Of a stretch of 64,000 bases of DNA, positions 9,155 through 18,617 are shown in pieces. The notes under the pieces are model-generated. The model did no database searches. It was not told where the DNA came from and was given only the letters and a program-made list of their open reading frames with translations. Position 1 is the first letter of the stretch, and each line of letters begins with the position of its first letter. The position numbers and the translations under genes are program-made. Source of the stretch: Bradyrhizobium sp. BR 10289. Its GTDB lineage: Bacteria; Pseudomonadota; Alphaproteobacteria; Rhizobiales; Xanthobacteraceae. The stretch is from assembly GCF_019455385.1 (NCBI RefSeq), contig NZ_JACOFR010000002.1, positions 546,822 to 610,821 on the forward strand, in the 5' to 3' direction.

Positions 9155-9364
9155 CTAACGGCTGCAGCGCCAGACTCGCCAATGCGAGGGCGCGATCAGC
9201 ACCGGCTCGTCAGCCCAGACGTTGAACCAGACGCCGCGCTTGCGCCGGCATGGAAACGTCCAGGGTTGAATGCCCGTCTTGTGCCGCTGTCCGAGTTCCA
9301 GATCGCAATCGTCGGGCGCGATCTGAATCGGCAGCCATCGTCCATTCGTGTCGAAGTCGCTCAT
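9155..9364 (-). CDS. Small hypothetical protein (69 aa)
   Basis: I do not recognise a named family. From ATG 9364 the protein starts MSDFDTNGRWLPIQIAPDDCD and continues with a Trp-rich half (GVWFNVWADEPVLIAPSHWRVW). The composition looks like a real soluble protein, with LPIQIAPDDCDLELG and PSHWRVW the kind of blocks that are conserved in short rhizobial hypothetical proteins. The frame is open 72 bases further upstream, but that part has no start with better context. It sits alone, convergent with the tRNA gene. Function unknown. Confidence 0.55.
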   Translation of the reverse strand: MSDFDTNGRWLPIQIAPDDCDLELGQRHKTGIQPWTFPCRRKRGVWFNVWADEPVLIAPSHWRVWRCSR

Positions 9365-9461
9365 GCCGCGCGGGTCTAGTGGGCGGCACGATGCAGAAAC
9401 TTGATTCAGCGCAACGGAGTTCCCCCGTGAAACCACGGGGCCGCGTGCGATCTCAGCTCAC

Positions 9462-9517
9462 AGCGTTTTCGAGCGAAGCGGATACCGGTTCCCGTAACGA
9501 AAACCCGTCAAGCAAGC
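9462..9517. repeat. Dispersed repeat, 'CGTTTTC-CGGTTC-GAAAAC' type, copy 1
   Basis: AGCGTTTTCGAGCGAAGCGG, then ACCGGTTCCCGTAACGAAAAC and CGTCAAG. A second copy is at 40774-40827. The ends are partly complementary (GTTTTC with GAAAAC), so it can fold. Intergenic here, between two small minus-strand genes. Confidence 0.7.
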
Positions 9518-9519
9518 GT

Positions 9520-9786
9520 TCAATGAGCGGAAACCCAGGCCCGCGCGTCGCGCTGCGCAGCCGAGATCTCGGCATCCGACATCTGGCCGGCGACTTCCTG
9601 GCGCAGCGCCACGGCGTCCTTGCGGCCCTTCAGGGCGGCGAGGTTGAACCATTTATGCGCGGCGACGAGATCGACGAGGCCGGAACGGCCGCTGGCCCAA
9701 TAGAGGCCACGCTCGAACAGCACGTCCGACAGCGCGCTCGCATCGACCGGCGTCGCCGTATCGAGATCGAAAGTACCCTGAAACAT
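9520..9786 (-). CDS. Small Sel1-like/TPR-type helical protein (88 aa)
   Basis: From ATG 9786 (preceded by AAGGGGATG) the protein is 88 residues starting MFQGTFDLDTATPVDA. The central segment ALSDVLFERGLYWASG, then DLVAAHKWFNLAALKGRKDA, matches one Sel1-like repeat (G-x-x-Y-A ... A-x-K-W-x-x-x-A-A). It ends with an acidic-basic helix (AEISAAQRDARAWVSAH). Sel1 repeats usually mediate protein interactions; partner unknown. The stop lies two bases beyond a dispersed repeat. Confidence 0.65.
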   Translation of the reverse strand: MFQGTFDLDTATPVDASALSDVLFERGLYWASGRSGLVDLVAAHKWFNLAALKGRKDAVALRQEVAGQMSDAEISAAQRDARAWVSAH

Positions 9787-10669
9787 AACGCATCCCCTTT
9801 TCTTCTTATGCCGCCTCGTCCCCCGAGCGCGGCTCCCGTCCAACTCTGATGTGCAGGATCCCTTCCGGGATCGTGCGCTGTTCAACTCTTCCCCGGGGCA
9901 TCATGCCCGACGCCGTTTGCCGGCTTGTTGAAGGCGATGATGGCGGGCAAATTTGAATGGCAGTTTAAGTATCGCGATGAAGCAGACGTAAACGCGCACC
10001 CCGGCGGCTCGCGCGACGAATGCAAGAAGTCACCGTTTTGCAGGTACTTCTGCGATTCGTCAGATTCGGTTTACCTTGGGATTTTGGGAGAACGATAACC
10101 ATCTCGCGCGCTGGCGCAGGTGCTGTGGTGATAATTTGCCGACAAGCAGCGCGCGGCTGTGGCCACACCTGCCCTGTCATTCCCTGCGGCCGGTTCTCGC
10201 CTTCGGCGAGCCCGATGACATGATTGGGAATCCAGAACGTCGCGGTCCATTGGCGCAACCAGGGCCGTCTCGGCGCACCGGATCGCCCGGTCGGCACCGG
10301 GCGATGACACCGCGCCCCGGAAAGCGGCGCGCGAACGTCGAACAGACGTATCGCGCCTTCGCCTGCTTCACGGCAGTGCGGCCACGTCGGCGCGGCGATA
10401 TCGCGGTCAGATCAGCAATGTGGGAAATGGGATTGCCGGCAATACCCCGGCCTCAGGGAACGAGGGCGTCGGCGAACACGTCAGGACCAGATTCCAAATT
10501 GGCCCGAAGGCCGCTCGTGGAATTGCGGAGCCCCGGAGGAGAACCGCACCGAACGAAGAAAACTCGTTTCTTCTGCCGGACCGCGAAAGAGAACGATCCG
10601 ACCGTTGACCTGATGTCTCGCCGACACCCTCTATCGTCGACCAGAACCTCTAGGAGGCGCTGATGACGT
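9787..10669. other. Gene-poor stretch
   Basis: About 880 bases. Several frames are open on both strands (for example 9965-10297 minus and 10076-10663 plus), but their translations are Arg/Pro/Gly-rich without domains and overlap each other, as expected for chance frames in GC-rich DNA. I see no RNA gene or repeat that I can support here. Confidence 0.45.
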
Positions 10670-10689
10670 GCCGGCTACGAGGAGCCGGC
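10670..10689 (-). terminator. Weak terminator-like hairpin after the Lys-rich peptide gene
   Basis: A perfect 7-base-pair stem (10670-10676 with 10683-10689) with a 6-base loop, 18 bases past the stop of the small minus-strand gene. There is no clear U-tract, so the call is tentative. Confidence 0.35.
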
Positions 10690-10707
10690 AACTTCAAAGA
10701 AGCGAAG

Positions 10708-10800
10708 TTACTTCTTCTTCTTCGCGACCTTGCGGGTCTTCTTCGCAGTCTTCTTCACTGCGCTCTTCGCCTTCTTCGCCTTCTTCGCTTTCTTGGCCAT
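10708..10800 (-). CDS. 30-residue lysine-rich microprotein (histone H1-like)
   Basis: ATG 10800 is preceded by GGAGGG at a normal spacing and opens a 30-residue frame ending at TAA 10708. Sixteen residues are Lys, one is Arg, and the rest are mostly Ala, Val, Thr and Ser, in a repeated KKA pattern (MAKKAKKAKKAKSAVKK, then TAKKTRKVAKKKK). No acidic or aromatic residues occur. The composition resembles bacterial histone H1-like tails, so DNA or RNA binding is the likely role, but this is inference. The strong Shine-Dalgarno and clean start and stop argue it is translated. The gene is isolated, flanked by non-coding DNA on both sides. Confidence 0.6.
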   Translation of the reverse strand: MAKKAKKAKKAKSAVKKTAKKTRKVAKKKK

Positions 10801-11091
10801 GTTGCCCTCCGATGTGTGAGATGGCTTTAATCGCTGCATGCATTCGGGGATCGAGTGCACACTCATTCCGAATACACCAACACGACGAAAAAAACATCTT
10901 CTCACTTAAGGAAGTGTTGACGGCGCAGTGCGCGTGCGCCAGCCGCAGCTGATTTGCCGGCACGCAGCGACACGCGTCCGCAATTGCAAATGCGTCGCGC
11001 GACAACGACGTCCGCGAGCGCAGCGATTGCAGGAAAACACTATGAAGCAAGTATTATTCTGCGCACGCGCACCGCGCATGGTCGGTGCGAT
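10801..11091. other. Non-coding stretch upstream of the Lys-rich gene
   Basis: About 290 bases holding the leader and promoter region of the minus-strand microprotein gene. It contains runs such as GACGAAAAAAACATC and is AT-richer near 10860-10920, then becomes dense in CGCG and GCGC words. No gene is supported. Confidence 0.4.
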
Positions 11092-11115
11092 GACGCGCGC
11101 TGCAAAGCGCGCGTC
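11092..11115 (+). other. Perfect hairpin with GCAA (GNRA) loop
   Basis: GACGCGCGCT (11092-11101) pairs perfectly with AGCGCGCGTC (11106-11115) around a GCAA loop, a GNRA tetraloop when read on the plus strand. It lies in a non-coding region and could be part of a structured RNA. No homologous family is recognised. Confidence 0.45.
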
Positions 11116-11133
11116 GGCGTCGCGAAGCCGAGT

Positions 11134-11157
11134 CGCGGACTCTGAGTCGCGATTTTT
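11134..11157 (+). terminator. Possible intrinsic terminator of an unassigned plus-strand RNA
   Basis: CGCG-(G)-ACT pairs with AGTCGCG around a CTG loop, with one bulged G, followed by ATTTTT (11152-11157). It lies 18 bases after the GCAA hairpin. Together they could form the end of a small RNA, but no promoter was identified. Confidence 0.35.
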
Positions 11158-11324
11158 GGCAACGAAATTATTTTCGTGCTTAACGGCGGAAGCGTTCGTC
11201 GGAGCGCGTGCAAGTCGCCGTTTTGAGCGAATCGCGCGACCTGCGATTCGCATCCGCATCGCGTCCTCGACGGGATGACGTTCGCCGTCGGCGATGCGTG
11301 CGCGCGTCTCGTCTCGACGTCGCG

Positions 11325-11353
11325 CGAGGTGACGATGCGTGTCCGTCACCTCG
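11325..11353 (-). terminator. Hairpin at the end of the gat operon
   Basis: CGAGGTGACG (11325-11334) and CGTCACCTCG (11344-11353) form a perfect 10-base-pair stem with a 9-base loop, beginning 15 bases after the gatB stop on the minus strand. No U-tract follows, so it may be a transcript-stabilising hairpin or a terminator assisted by other factors. Confidence 0.55.
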
Positions 11354-11368
11354 TTCGAATGTGTGAGG

Positions 11369-12847
11369 CTAGAGGCCGAGCTTCGACTTGAGCAGGTCGT
11401 TGACGCTCTGCGGGTTGGCCTTGCCGCCGGACGCCTTCATCACCTGGCCGACGAACCAGCCGAGCGACTGCGGCTTATCCTTCACCTGCGCGGCCTTGTC
11501 GGGATTGGCCGCGATGATGTCGTCGACAACCTTTTCGATCGCCGAAAGATCCGTCACCTGCTTCATGCCGCGGCTCTCGACCAACGCGCGCGGGTCGCCG
11601 CCCTCCTGCCAGACGATCTCGAACAGATCCTTGGCGATCTTGCCGGAGATCGTGCCCTCGCCGATCAGGTCGATGATGGCGGCGAGCTGCTCAGCGCTCA
11701 CGGGCGAGTCCGTAATATCCCGGCCTTCCTTGTTGAGACGGCCGAACAGCTCGTTGATCACCCAGTTCGCCGCCATCTTGCCGTCGCGGGCGCGGTTGGC
11801 GAGTTTGTCGAGCACGGTCTCGTAGAACACCGCGCTCTCGCGCTCGGCGACGAGCACGCTCGCATCATAGGCCGACAGGCCGAGATCGGCGACGAAGCGC
11901 GTCTTCTTCTGGTCCGGCAGCTCGGGCAGCTCCGCCTTCAGCGCATCGACGAAGCCCTGCGAGAATTCCAGCGGCAGCAAATCCGGATCGGGGAAGTAGC
12001 GATAGTCGTGCGCCTCTTCCTTGGAGCGCATCGAGCGCGTCTCGCCCTTGTTGGGGTCGTAGAGCCGCGTTTCCTGCTCGATCTGGCCGCCATCCTCGAG
12101 GATCTCGATCTGGCGGCGCGCCTCGAACTCGATCGCCTGGCCGATGAAGGTGATCGAGTTCATGTTCTTGATCTCGCAGCGGGTGCCGAGCGGCCCGCCC
12201 GGCTTGCGCACCGAGACGTTGACGTCAGCGCGCAAGGAACCTTTCTCCATATCGCCGTCGCAGGTGCCGAGATAGCGCAGGATCGAGCGCAGCTTGGTCA
12301 CATAGGCCTTGGCCTGCTCGGCATCGCGGATGTCGGGCTTGGAGACGATCTCCATCAGCGCCACGCCGCAGCGGTTGAGGTCGACAAAGGACATGGACGG
12401 CGACTGGTCGTGCAGCAACTTGCCGGCATCCTGCTCCAGATGCAGCCGTTCGATGCCGATAGTGGCGGTCTTGCCGCCGTCCAGTTCGAGCACGACCTCG
12501 CCCTCGCCCACGATCGGCGACTTGTACTGGCTGATCTGGTAGCCCTGCGGCGAGTCCGGATAGAAATAGTTTTTCCGGTCGAACACCGAACGCAGATTGA
12601 TCTTGGCGTTGAGACCGAGCCCGGTCCGGACAGCCTGCCTGACGCACTCTTCGTTGATGACGGGCAGCATGCCCGGCATCGCGGCGTCGACGAGCGACAC
12701 ATGGGTGTTCGGATCGCCGCCGAACGTGGTCGAGGCACCCGAGAACAGCTTTGAGTTCGAGGTCACCTGGGCATGAACCTCCATGCCGATGACCATCTCC
12801 CAATCGCCGGTTGAGCCTTTGAGAAGCTTGTGCGTGGCCGTGCTCAT
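11369..12847 (-). CDS. gatB: Asp/Glu-tRNA(Asn/Gln) amidotransferase subunit B
   Basis: GatB is the kinase and tRNA-binding subunit that activates the side chain of Glu-tRNA(Gln) or Asp-tRNA(Asn) before amidation. The 492-residue protein starts [20 protein letters not shown], followed by the cradle-domain signature GMEVHAQV. It then shows [20 protein letters not shown], the [10 protein letters not shown] motif, and a C-terminal YqeY-like tail domain ([20 protein letters not shown], then LKSKLGL). The in-frame extension to 13060 overlaps another gene and is not conserved. The start overlaps the stop of the 100-residue gene upstream by 4 bases, so translation is probably coupled. Confidence 0.96.
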   Translation of the reverse strand: MSTATHKLLKGSTGDWEMVIGMEVHAQVTSNSKLFSGASTTFGGDPNTHVSLVDAAMPGMLPVINEECVRQAVRTGLGLNAKINLRSVFDRKNYFYPDSPQGYQISQYKSPIVGEGEVVLELDGGKTATIGIERLHLEQDAGKLLHDQSPSMSFVDLNRCGVALMEIVSKPDIRDAEQAKAYVTKLRSILRYLGTCDGDMEKGSLRADVNVSVRKPGGPLGTRCEIKNMNSITFIGQAIEFEARRQIEILEDGGQIEQETRLYDPNKGETRSMRSKEEAHDYRYFPDPDLLPLEFSQGFVDALKAELPELPDQKKTRFVADLGLSAYDASVLVAERESAVFYETVLDKLANRARDGKMAANWVINELFGRLNKEGRDITDSPVSAEQLAAIIDLIGEGTISGKIAKDLFEIVWQEGGDPRALVESRGMKQVTDLSAIEKVVDDIIAANPDKAAQVKDKPQSLGWFVGQVMKASGGKANPQSVNDLLKSKLGL

Positions 12848-13146
12848 GTCGTGCTCCCGAGCAGCGTGGCAGCGATCCGCTCCCACTCCGCTTCCAATGA
12901 ATCCTTTGCTGTCGGCTGGCCGGCCTGGCGGTACCAATAGCCGGCATTGCCGAGATCGCCTTCGACGCGGTGCAGGTAGGCATGCACCCAGGCCGCATCG
13001 CGGCTGCCCTCGTCCTGCACGATCCTGTGCGCCTGGTCCCAGTCGCCCTTGGCAGCCCACCAGAGACCTCTGAGCGGCGCGCTCAGCCCAGGCGCGGGCG
13101 CCGCGCGGTCGAGGCTTGCGATGAAATCCGCGACATTCACCACCAC
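12844..13146 (-). CDS. Small conserved-looking protein between gatA and gatB (100 aa)
   Basis: No named family is recognised. The 100-residue protein ([20 protein letters not shown] start) contains [18 protein letters not shown], then [20 protein letters not shown], then [20 protein letters not shown]. The spacing of W, A, Y and G resembles a pair of TPR/Sel1-like helical hairpins, so a protein-protein interaction role is plausible. It overlaps gatA by 10 bases and gatB by 4 bases, so it is translated within the same operon. Its location suggests a link to the transamidosome or to its regulation, but that is inference. Confidence 0.75.
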   Translation of the reverse strand: MVVNVADFIASLDRAAPAPGLSAPLRGLWWAAKGDWDQAHRIVQDEGSRDAAWVHAYLHRVEGDLGNAGYWYRQAGQPTAKDSLEAEWERIAATLLGSTT

Positions 13147-14612
13147 CTCGCGGGTGTGAAGCGGCCGGCGGCCTGCTCGATCACCTCACCGAGCGAGAAC
13201 AGCGTCTCCTCGTCGAAGGGACGGCCGATCAGCTGAAGCCCGAGCGGCAGGCCTTGCGCGTCCTTGCCGGCGGGCACGGCGATGCCGGGCAGGCCCGCCA
13301 TGTTCACGGTCACCGTGAAGATGTCGTTGAGATACATCTCGACTGGATCCGCGCCGCCCTTCTCGCCGATGCCGAAGGCCGCCGACGGCGTCGCGGGGGT
13401 GAGGATCGCGTCGACGCCCCTGGCGAAGCAATCCTCAAAATCCTTCTTGATCAGCGTGCGGACCTTCTGCGCGCGCAGGTAATAGGCGTCGTAATAGCCG
13501 GCCGAGAGCACATAGGTGCCGATCATGACACGGCGACGCACCTCGGCGCCAAAACCTTCGGCGCGGGTGTTCTCGTAGAGCTCGATGATGTTCTTAGCCG
13601 ACTCGCGCAGGCCGTAGCGGACGCCGTCGTAACGCGCGAGGTTCGAGGACGCCTCCGCCGGAGCCACGATGTAATAGGCCGGCAGCGCGTATTTGGTGTG
13701 CGGCAGCGACACCTCGACCAGCTCGGCACCGGCCGCCTTCAGCCACTCTGCACCTTCGCTCCAGAGCTTCTCGATCTCGGCCGGCATGCCGTCGAGACGA
13801 TATTCCTTGGGGATACCGATCCGCTTGCCTTTCACCGACTGGCCGATCGCGGCCTCGTAATCCGGCACGGGAATGTCGACCGAGGTGGTATCCTTGGGAT
13901 CGTGCCCGGCCATCGAGCGCAGCAGCATCGCCGCATCGCGCGTTGTGCGCGCGATCGGACCGGCCTGATCGAGCGAGGACGCAAAGGCGACGATGCCCCA
14001 GCGCGAGCAGCGGCCATAGGTCGGCTTGATGCCGACGGTGGCGGTGAACGCCGCCGGCTGGCGGATCGAACCGCCGGTGTCGGTCGCGGTCGCGCCCATG
14101 CACAGCAGCGCCGCCACCGCCGAGGCCGAGCCACCGGACGAGCCGCCCGGCACCAGCGTGGTGTTGGAACCTTCACGCCGCCAGGGATTGCCGACAGGAC
14201 CGAAGCAGGAGGTCTCGTTGGCCGAGCCCATCGCGAACTCGTCATTGTTGAGCTTGCCGAGCATCACCGCGCCATCGCGCCACAGCTGCGAGGTGACGGT
14301 GGACTCATAGGTCGGCACGAAATTGCCCAGAATCTTCGAGCACGCCGTAGTGCGCACGCCCTTGGTCGCGAACAGATCCTTGATGCCGAGCGGAATGCCG
14401 GCGAGCGGGCCGCCCTCACCCCTGGCGATCTTCTCGTCCACGGCCTTCGCCATCTCGCGCGCGCGATCCGGTGTCTCCATCACGAAGGCATTGAGCACGC
14501 GTGCCTTCTCGATCGCGGAAAGATGCGCGTCGGTCAGCTCGAGCGACGTGAAAGTCTTGTCGGCGAGACCCTTGCGGGCCTCGGCGAGCGTCAGCGATGT
14601 CAAATCGGTCAT
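13137..14612 (-). CDS. gatA: Asp/Glu-tRNA(Asn/Gln) amidotransferase subunit A
   Basis: GatA is the glutaminase that releases ammonia for tRNA amidation. The 491-residue protein is full length and belongs to the amidase-signature family. The catalytic triad is visible as Lys79 (GIKDLF), cis-Ser158 ([10 protein letters not shown]) and nucleophile Ser182 ([10 protein letters not shown]), with the usual 24-residue spacing between the two serines. Its start overlaps the upstream 70-residue gene by 4 bases (ATGA), and its end overlaps the downstream small gene by 10. Confidence 0.97.
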   Translation of the reverse strand: MTDLTSLTLAEARKGLADKTFTSLELTDAHLSAIEKARVLNAFVMETPDRAREMAKAVDEKIARGEGGPLAGIPLGIKDLFATKGVRTTACSKILGNFVPTYESTVTSQLWRDGAVMLGKLNNDEFAMGSANETSCFGPVGNPWRREGSNTTLVPGGSSGGSASAVAALLCMGATATDTGGSIRQPAAFTATVGIKPTYGRCSRWGIVAFASSLDQAGPIARTTRDAAMLLRSMAGHDPKDTTSVDIPVPDYEAAIGQSVKGKRIGIPKEYRLDGMPAEIEKLWSEGAEWLKAAGAELVEVSLPHTKYALPAYYIVAPAEASSNLARYDGVRYGLRESAKNIIELYENTRAEGFGAEVRRRVMIGTYVLSAGYYDAYYLRAQKVRTLIKKDFEDCFARGVDAILTPATPSAAFGIGEKGGADPVEMYLNDIFTVTVNMAGLPGIAVPAGKDAQGLPLGLQLIGRPFDEETLFSLGEVIEQAAGRFTPARWW

Positions 14613-14821
14613 TTATTGATCGGGCTGCAGAAGAACGGAGACAGGGTCTTGTCGTTGGCCGGGTCGTCTTTTTTGGCGGCCGCATTCGCGGCGGCCTGGA
14701 GCTCGTCGAGCACTTCATTGACGGCGACATTGGGATCGGCAGCCTTGCCCTGCCGCTCCATCTTGTCGAGGTAATTCATGTAGGCCTGATAGGCCTTCTC
14801 ATCGTCGCAAAGCAGACACAT
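14609..14821 (-). CDS. Small protein between gatC and gatA (70 aa)
   Basis: Not a family I can name. The 70-residue protein begins [20 protein letters not shown], so it has an N-terminal CxxC pair and a third Cys near the C-terminus ([10 protein letters not shown]). The middle is an acidic amphipathic helix ([20 protein letters not shown]). Three cysteines in 70 residues could bind a metal, but nothing proves it. It lies 18 bases after gatC and overlaps gatA by 4 bases, so it is within the operon and probably translationally coupled to gatA. Confidence 0.72.
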   Translation of the reverse strand: MCLLCDDEKAYQAYMNYLDKMERQGKAADPNVAVNEVLDELQAAANAAAKKDDPANDKTLSPFFCSPINK

Positions 14822-14839
14822 CGGACCACGTCCTGAAAA

Positions 14840-16281
<1,442 letters not shown>

Positions 16282-16302
16282 GGTTTATCTCGCTCTCTCT
16301 TC

Positions 16303-16360
16303 CCCTCTCCCCTGGTGGGAGAGGGTGTCTCGCCGCGATAGCGGCGAGACGGGTGAGGGG
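16303..16360. repeat. Dispersed palindromic repeat, 'CTCTCCC / GGTGAGGGG' type
   Basis: Two consecutive perfect hairpins: CCCTCTCCC with GGGAGAGGG (16303-16325) and GTCTCGCCGC with GCGGCGAGAC (16327-16350), then GGGTGAGGGG. Related copies are at 16411-16462 and 29963-30092. Such elements are common between genes in Bradyrhizobium; here it lies between the two nitronate-monooxygenase-like genes. Confidence 0.85.
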
Positions 16361-16395
16361 TTGCATCCGCGGACACAGACCTCTCTAATTTGATT

Positions 16396-17439
16396 TTATT
16401 CTCCGCGGAGAGAACCCCTCATCCGGCGCTGCGCGCCACCTTCTCCCACAAGGGGAGAAGGAAGAACACCTCCCGCCGAATTCCGTCTTCCTTCCAAAAG
16501 CTGCTCCGCTTCAGCCGCAATCCGCTCGACGATTTCGGCCGCCGGCGGAATATCATGGATCAGGCCGACCGCCTCGCCTGCGATCACGGCGGCGACATCG
16601 AAATTGCCGGCGGCCTTGGCAGCGGCATACTCCGCCGCGACTGCGGCGACATTCTGCATCAGCTCGACCTCGCGGCCGATCCAGCGCCTGGCGTGATCAT
16701 TGACCAGACACCGTCCCGTGAACGGCGCCGGCCAGACATTGTTGCGGGAGAGATCGAAGATGATGCCGCGCAACGTGGAGCCGCTGTTCGCTGCGCAGAT
16801 GCGCCGCTTGGCCTCCTCCAGGCCATCGGCCTCCTGGCTCGCATAGAAGCGCGTGCCGAGCAGCACCCCGCTCGCGCCCAGCATCATCATGGCGGCGAGC
16901 CCGCGCCCGTCGGCGATGCCGCCGGCCGCGACAACAGGCACACGGCCCGCAGCGAGATCGACGATGCCAGGCACGAGATCGATGGTCGTGCGCGCGGCAC
17001 CATGGCCGCCCGCCTCCGTGCCCTGCGCGATCAGAACGTCAGCGCCCGCCTCGAGCGCCTGCCGCGCCATCGCCTCGTCCTGCACCTGGCAGATCAGGCG
17101 CGCGCCGGCGGATCTGATCCTCGGCGCGAACGGCGCGGGATCGCCGAACGACAGCATGATTGCCGACGGTTTTGCGGCGAGCGCGACATCGAGCAGCTCC
17201 GGTCGCTTCGCAAGACTCCAGGTGATGAAGCCGATGCCGAACGGCGCAGGCAGGCCGGCGAGCTTCGCCGTCTCCTGCTCGAGCCACGCCCGCTCGCCGT
17301 AGCCGCCGCCGAGAATGCCAAAACCGCCGGCGCGGCTCACCGCCGTCACCAGCCGGCTGCCGGCGATGATATCCATCGGCGCCAGCAGGATGGGATGCCT
17401 GATATCCAGCAGCCTCGTCAGCGACGTCGCAATGGGCAT
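16396..17439 (-). CDS. Nitronate monooxygenase-like FMN oxidoreductase (paralogue 2) with repeat-derived tail
   Basis: A 347-residue flavoprotein of the same superfamily as its neighbour: IRHPILLAPMDIIAGSRLVT at the N-terminus, then ADVLIAQGTEAGGHGAART, then VPVVAAGGIADGRGLAAMMM and LGASGVLLGTRFYASQEA. The domain ends near residue 322 (AEAEQLLEGRR). The last 25 or so residues (VLPSPLVGEGGAQRRMRG, then SLRGE) are the translation of a dispersed intergenic repeat (16411-16462), so the original stop was lost or overwritten. It is divergent from the LysR gene at 17537, which probably regulates it. Confidence 0.88.
   Translation of the reverse strand: MPIATSLTRLLDIRHPILLAPMDIIAGSRLVTAVSRAGGFGILGGGYGERAWLEQETAKLAGLPAPFGIGFITWSLAKRPELLDVALAAKPSAIMLSFGDPAPFAPRIRSAGARLICQVQDEAMARQALEAGADVLIAQGTEAGGHGAARTTIDLVPGIVDLAAGRVPVVAAGGIADGRGLAAMMMLGASGVLLGTRFYASQEADGLEEAKRRICAANSGSTLRGIIFDLSRNNVWPAPFTGRCLVNDHARRWIGREVELMQNVAAVAAEYAAAKAAGNFDVAAVIAGEAVGLIHDIPPAAEIVERIAAEAEQLLEGRRNSAGGVLPSPLVGEGGAQRRMRGSLRGE
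16411..16462. repeat. Dispersed repeat inside a gene's 3' end
   Basis: ACCCCTCATCCGGCGCTGCG, then CGCCACCTTCTCCCACAAGG and GGAGAAGG. This is the same family as 16303-16360 and 29963-30092. It falls in the last codons of the minus-strand oxidoreductase gene and encodes its C-terminal tail. Confidence 0.8.
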
Positions 17440-17481
17440 GGTCCCTCCCTGATCTGGACAGTCAGACTAGGCGCGACTAGC

Positions 17482-17498
17482 ATTCACGAAAAATGAAT
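17482..17498. promoter_or_regulatory. Putative LysR-type operator (T-N11-A)
   Basis: ATTCA (17482-17486) and TGAAT (17494-17498) form a perfect 5-7-5 inverted repeat containing T-N11-A (T17484, A17496). It lies in the 97-base gap between the divergent oxidoreductase and LysR genes, where a LysR protein typically binds. Confidence 0.6.
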
Positions 17499-17536
17499 TC
17501 TAGCGAACGCTGCCATCACAAAAGCGAAACGACGCC

Positions 17537-18427
17537 ATGGAACTCAGCGATATCCAGACTTTTGCCGCCGTCGCCCGCACGGGCGGCATCACCCGCGCCG
17601 CCGAAGAGCTGAACACGGTCCAGTCGAACGTCACCCAGCGCGTGAAGGCGCTGGAAGCCGAAATCGGCACGCCGCTGTTCGAGCGCCACTCGCGCGGCAT
17701 GGCGCTGACCGGCGCCGGCAAACGCCTCCTCCCCTACGCGCAGCGGATGGCGGCGCTGTCGCGCGAAGCGGTGCTCGCCGCGCGCGACGATGGCGAGCCG
17801 AAGGGACCGCTGGCGATCGGCTCGATGGAGACGACCGCGGCCGTGCGGCTGCCGCCGCTGCTCGCCGATTTCCATCGCCGCTTCCCCGCCGTGCGCCTTT
17901 CCCTGCGCACCGCGACCACGGCCGATCTCGTCGCCGGCGTGCTCGACGGCACGCTCGATGGCGCCTTCGTCGCAGGTCCCATCGCGCATGCCGATCTCAC
18001 CATAACAAGCGCCTTTCGCGAAGAGCTGGTGCTGGTCAGCGCGCGGCGCTGGGCTTCGCTTGCCGAGCTGCGCGCCGGCACGCCCGAGTCCGGTCCGACC
18101 GCGCTGGTGTTCCGCACCGGCTGCACCTATCGCCAGCGCCTCGAACAGGTGTTCGTCGAATACGGCTGGCCGTCTGCCGCGCGTTTCGAGCTCGGCACGC
18201 TCGACGGCATGATCGGCTGCGTCGCCGCCGACATGGGCGTAACGCTGCTGCCGCGCGCCGTGGTCGAACGCAGCGCGATGAACGGCAGCGTCGCGATCCA
18301 CACGCTGAGCCCGTCGCATGCGCGCGCCGAGACGCTCTTCATCCAGCGCAGCGCCGGGCATCAATACAGCGCGCTTGAGGGCTTCGCGGCTTGCCTGAAG
18401 AAGGACGATCAGGTCATCGCGGCTTGA
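17537..18427 (+). CDS. LysR-family transcriptional regulator
   Basis: A 296-residue DNA-binding regulator. Residues 1-60 are the winged HTH (MELSDIQTFAAVARTGGITR, then AAEELNTVQSNVTQRVKALE). The rest is the periplasmic-binding-fold effector domain, with GPLAIGSMETTAAVRLPPLL at its start and RLSLRTATTADLV in its core, as in family members that sense small acids. It is divergently transcribed from the nitronate-monooxygenase-like gene, with a T-N11-A palindrome between them; control of that gene and of itself is the likely role. The effector is unknown. Confidence 0.92.
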   Translation: MELSDIQTFAAVARTGGITRAAEELNTVQSNVTQRVKALEAEIGTPLFERHSRGMALTGAGKRLLPYAQRMAALSREAVLAARDDGEPKGPLAIGSMETTAAVRLPPLLADFHRRFPAVRLSLRTATTADLVAGVLDGTLDGAFVAGPIAHADLTITSAFREELVLVSARRWASLAELRAGTPESGPTALVFRTGCTYRQRLEQVFVEYGWPSAARFELGTLDGMIGCVAADMGVTLLPRAVVERSAMNGSVAIHTLSPSHARAETLFIQRSAGHQYSALEGFAACLKKDDQVIAA

Positions 18428-18617
18428 GGCAGACGTCACGTTCCACGCCGCGAAATTCGTCACAAATCCATCGCGCTTGAATCGATCTGTGCTGCGTTCA
18501 GCCGCCGCAGCGCAGCACATCGAAAAGCTTTGAAGGCTGTCACTCTTCTACGTTAGGATGAGCGACTGGCCAGCGCGAAACCACAACGAAGCCAAAACAA
18601 AATCGGGAGGATGATCG

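Noticed and set aside
10076..10663. 195-residue plus-strand frame in the gene-poor stretch
   Set aside because: Arg/Pro-rich translation overlapping frames on the other strand; no support.
10906..11349. 147-residue minus-strand frame upstream of the Lys-rich gene
   Set aside because: Translation is Arg/Ala-rich noise produced by CGCG-dense DNA; hairpins there point to non-coding sequence.
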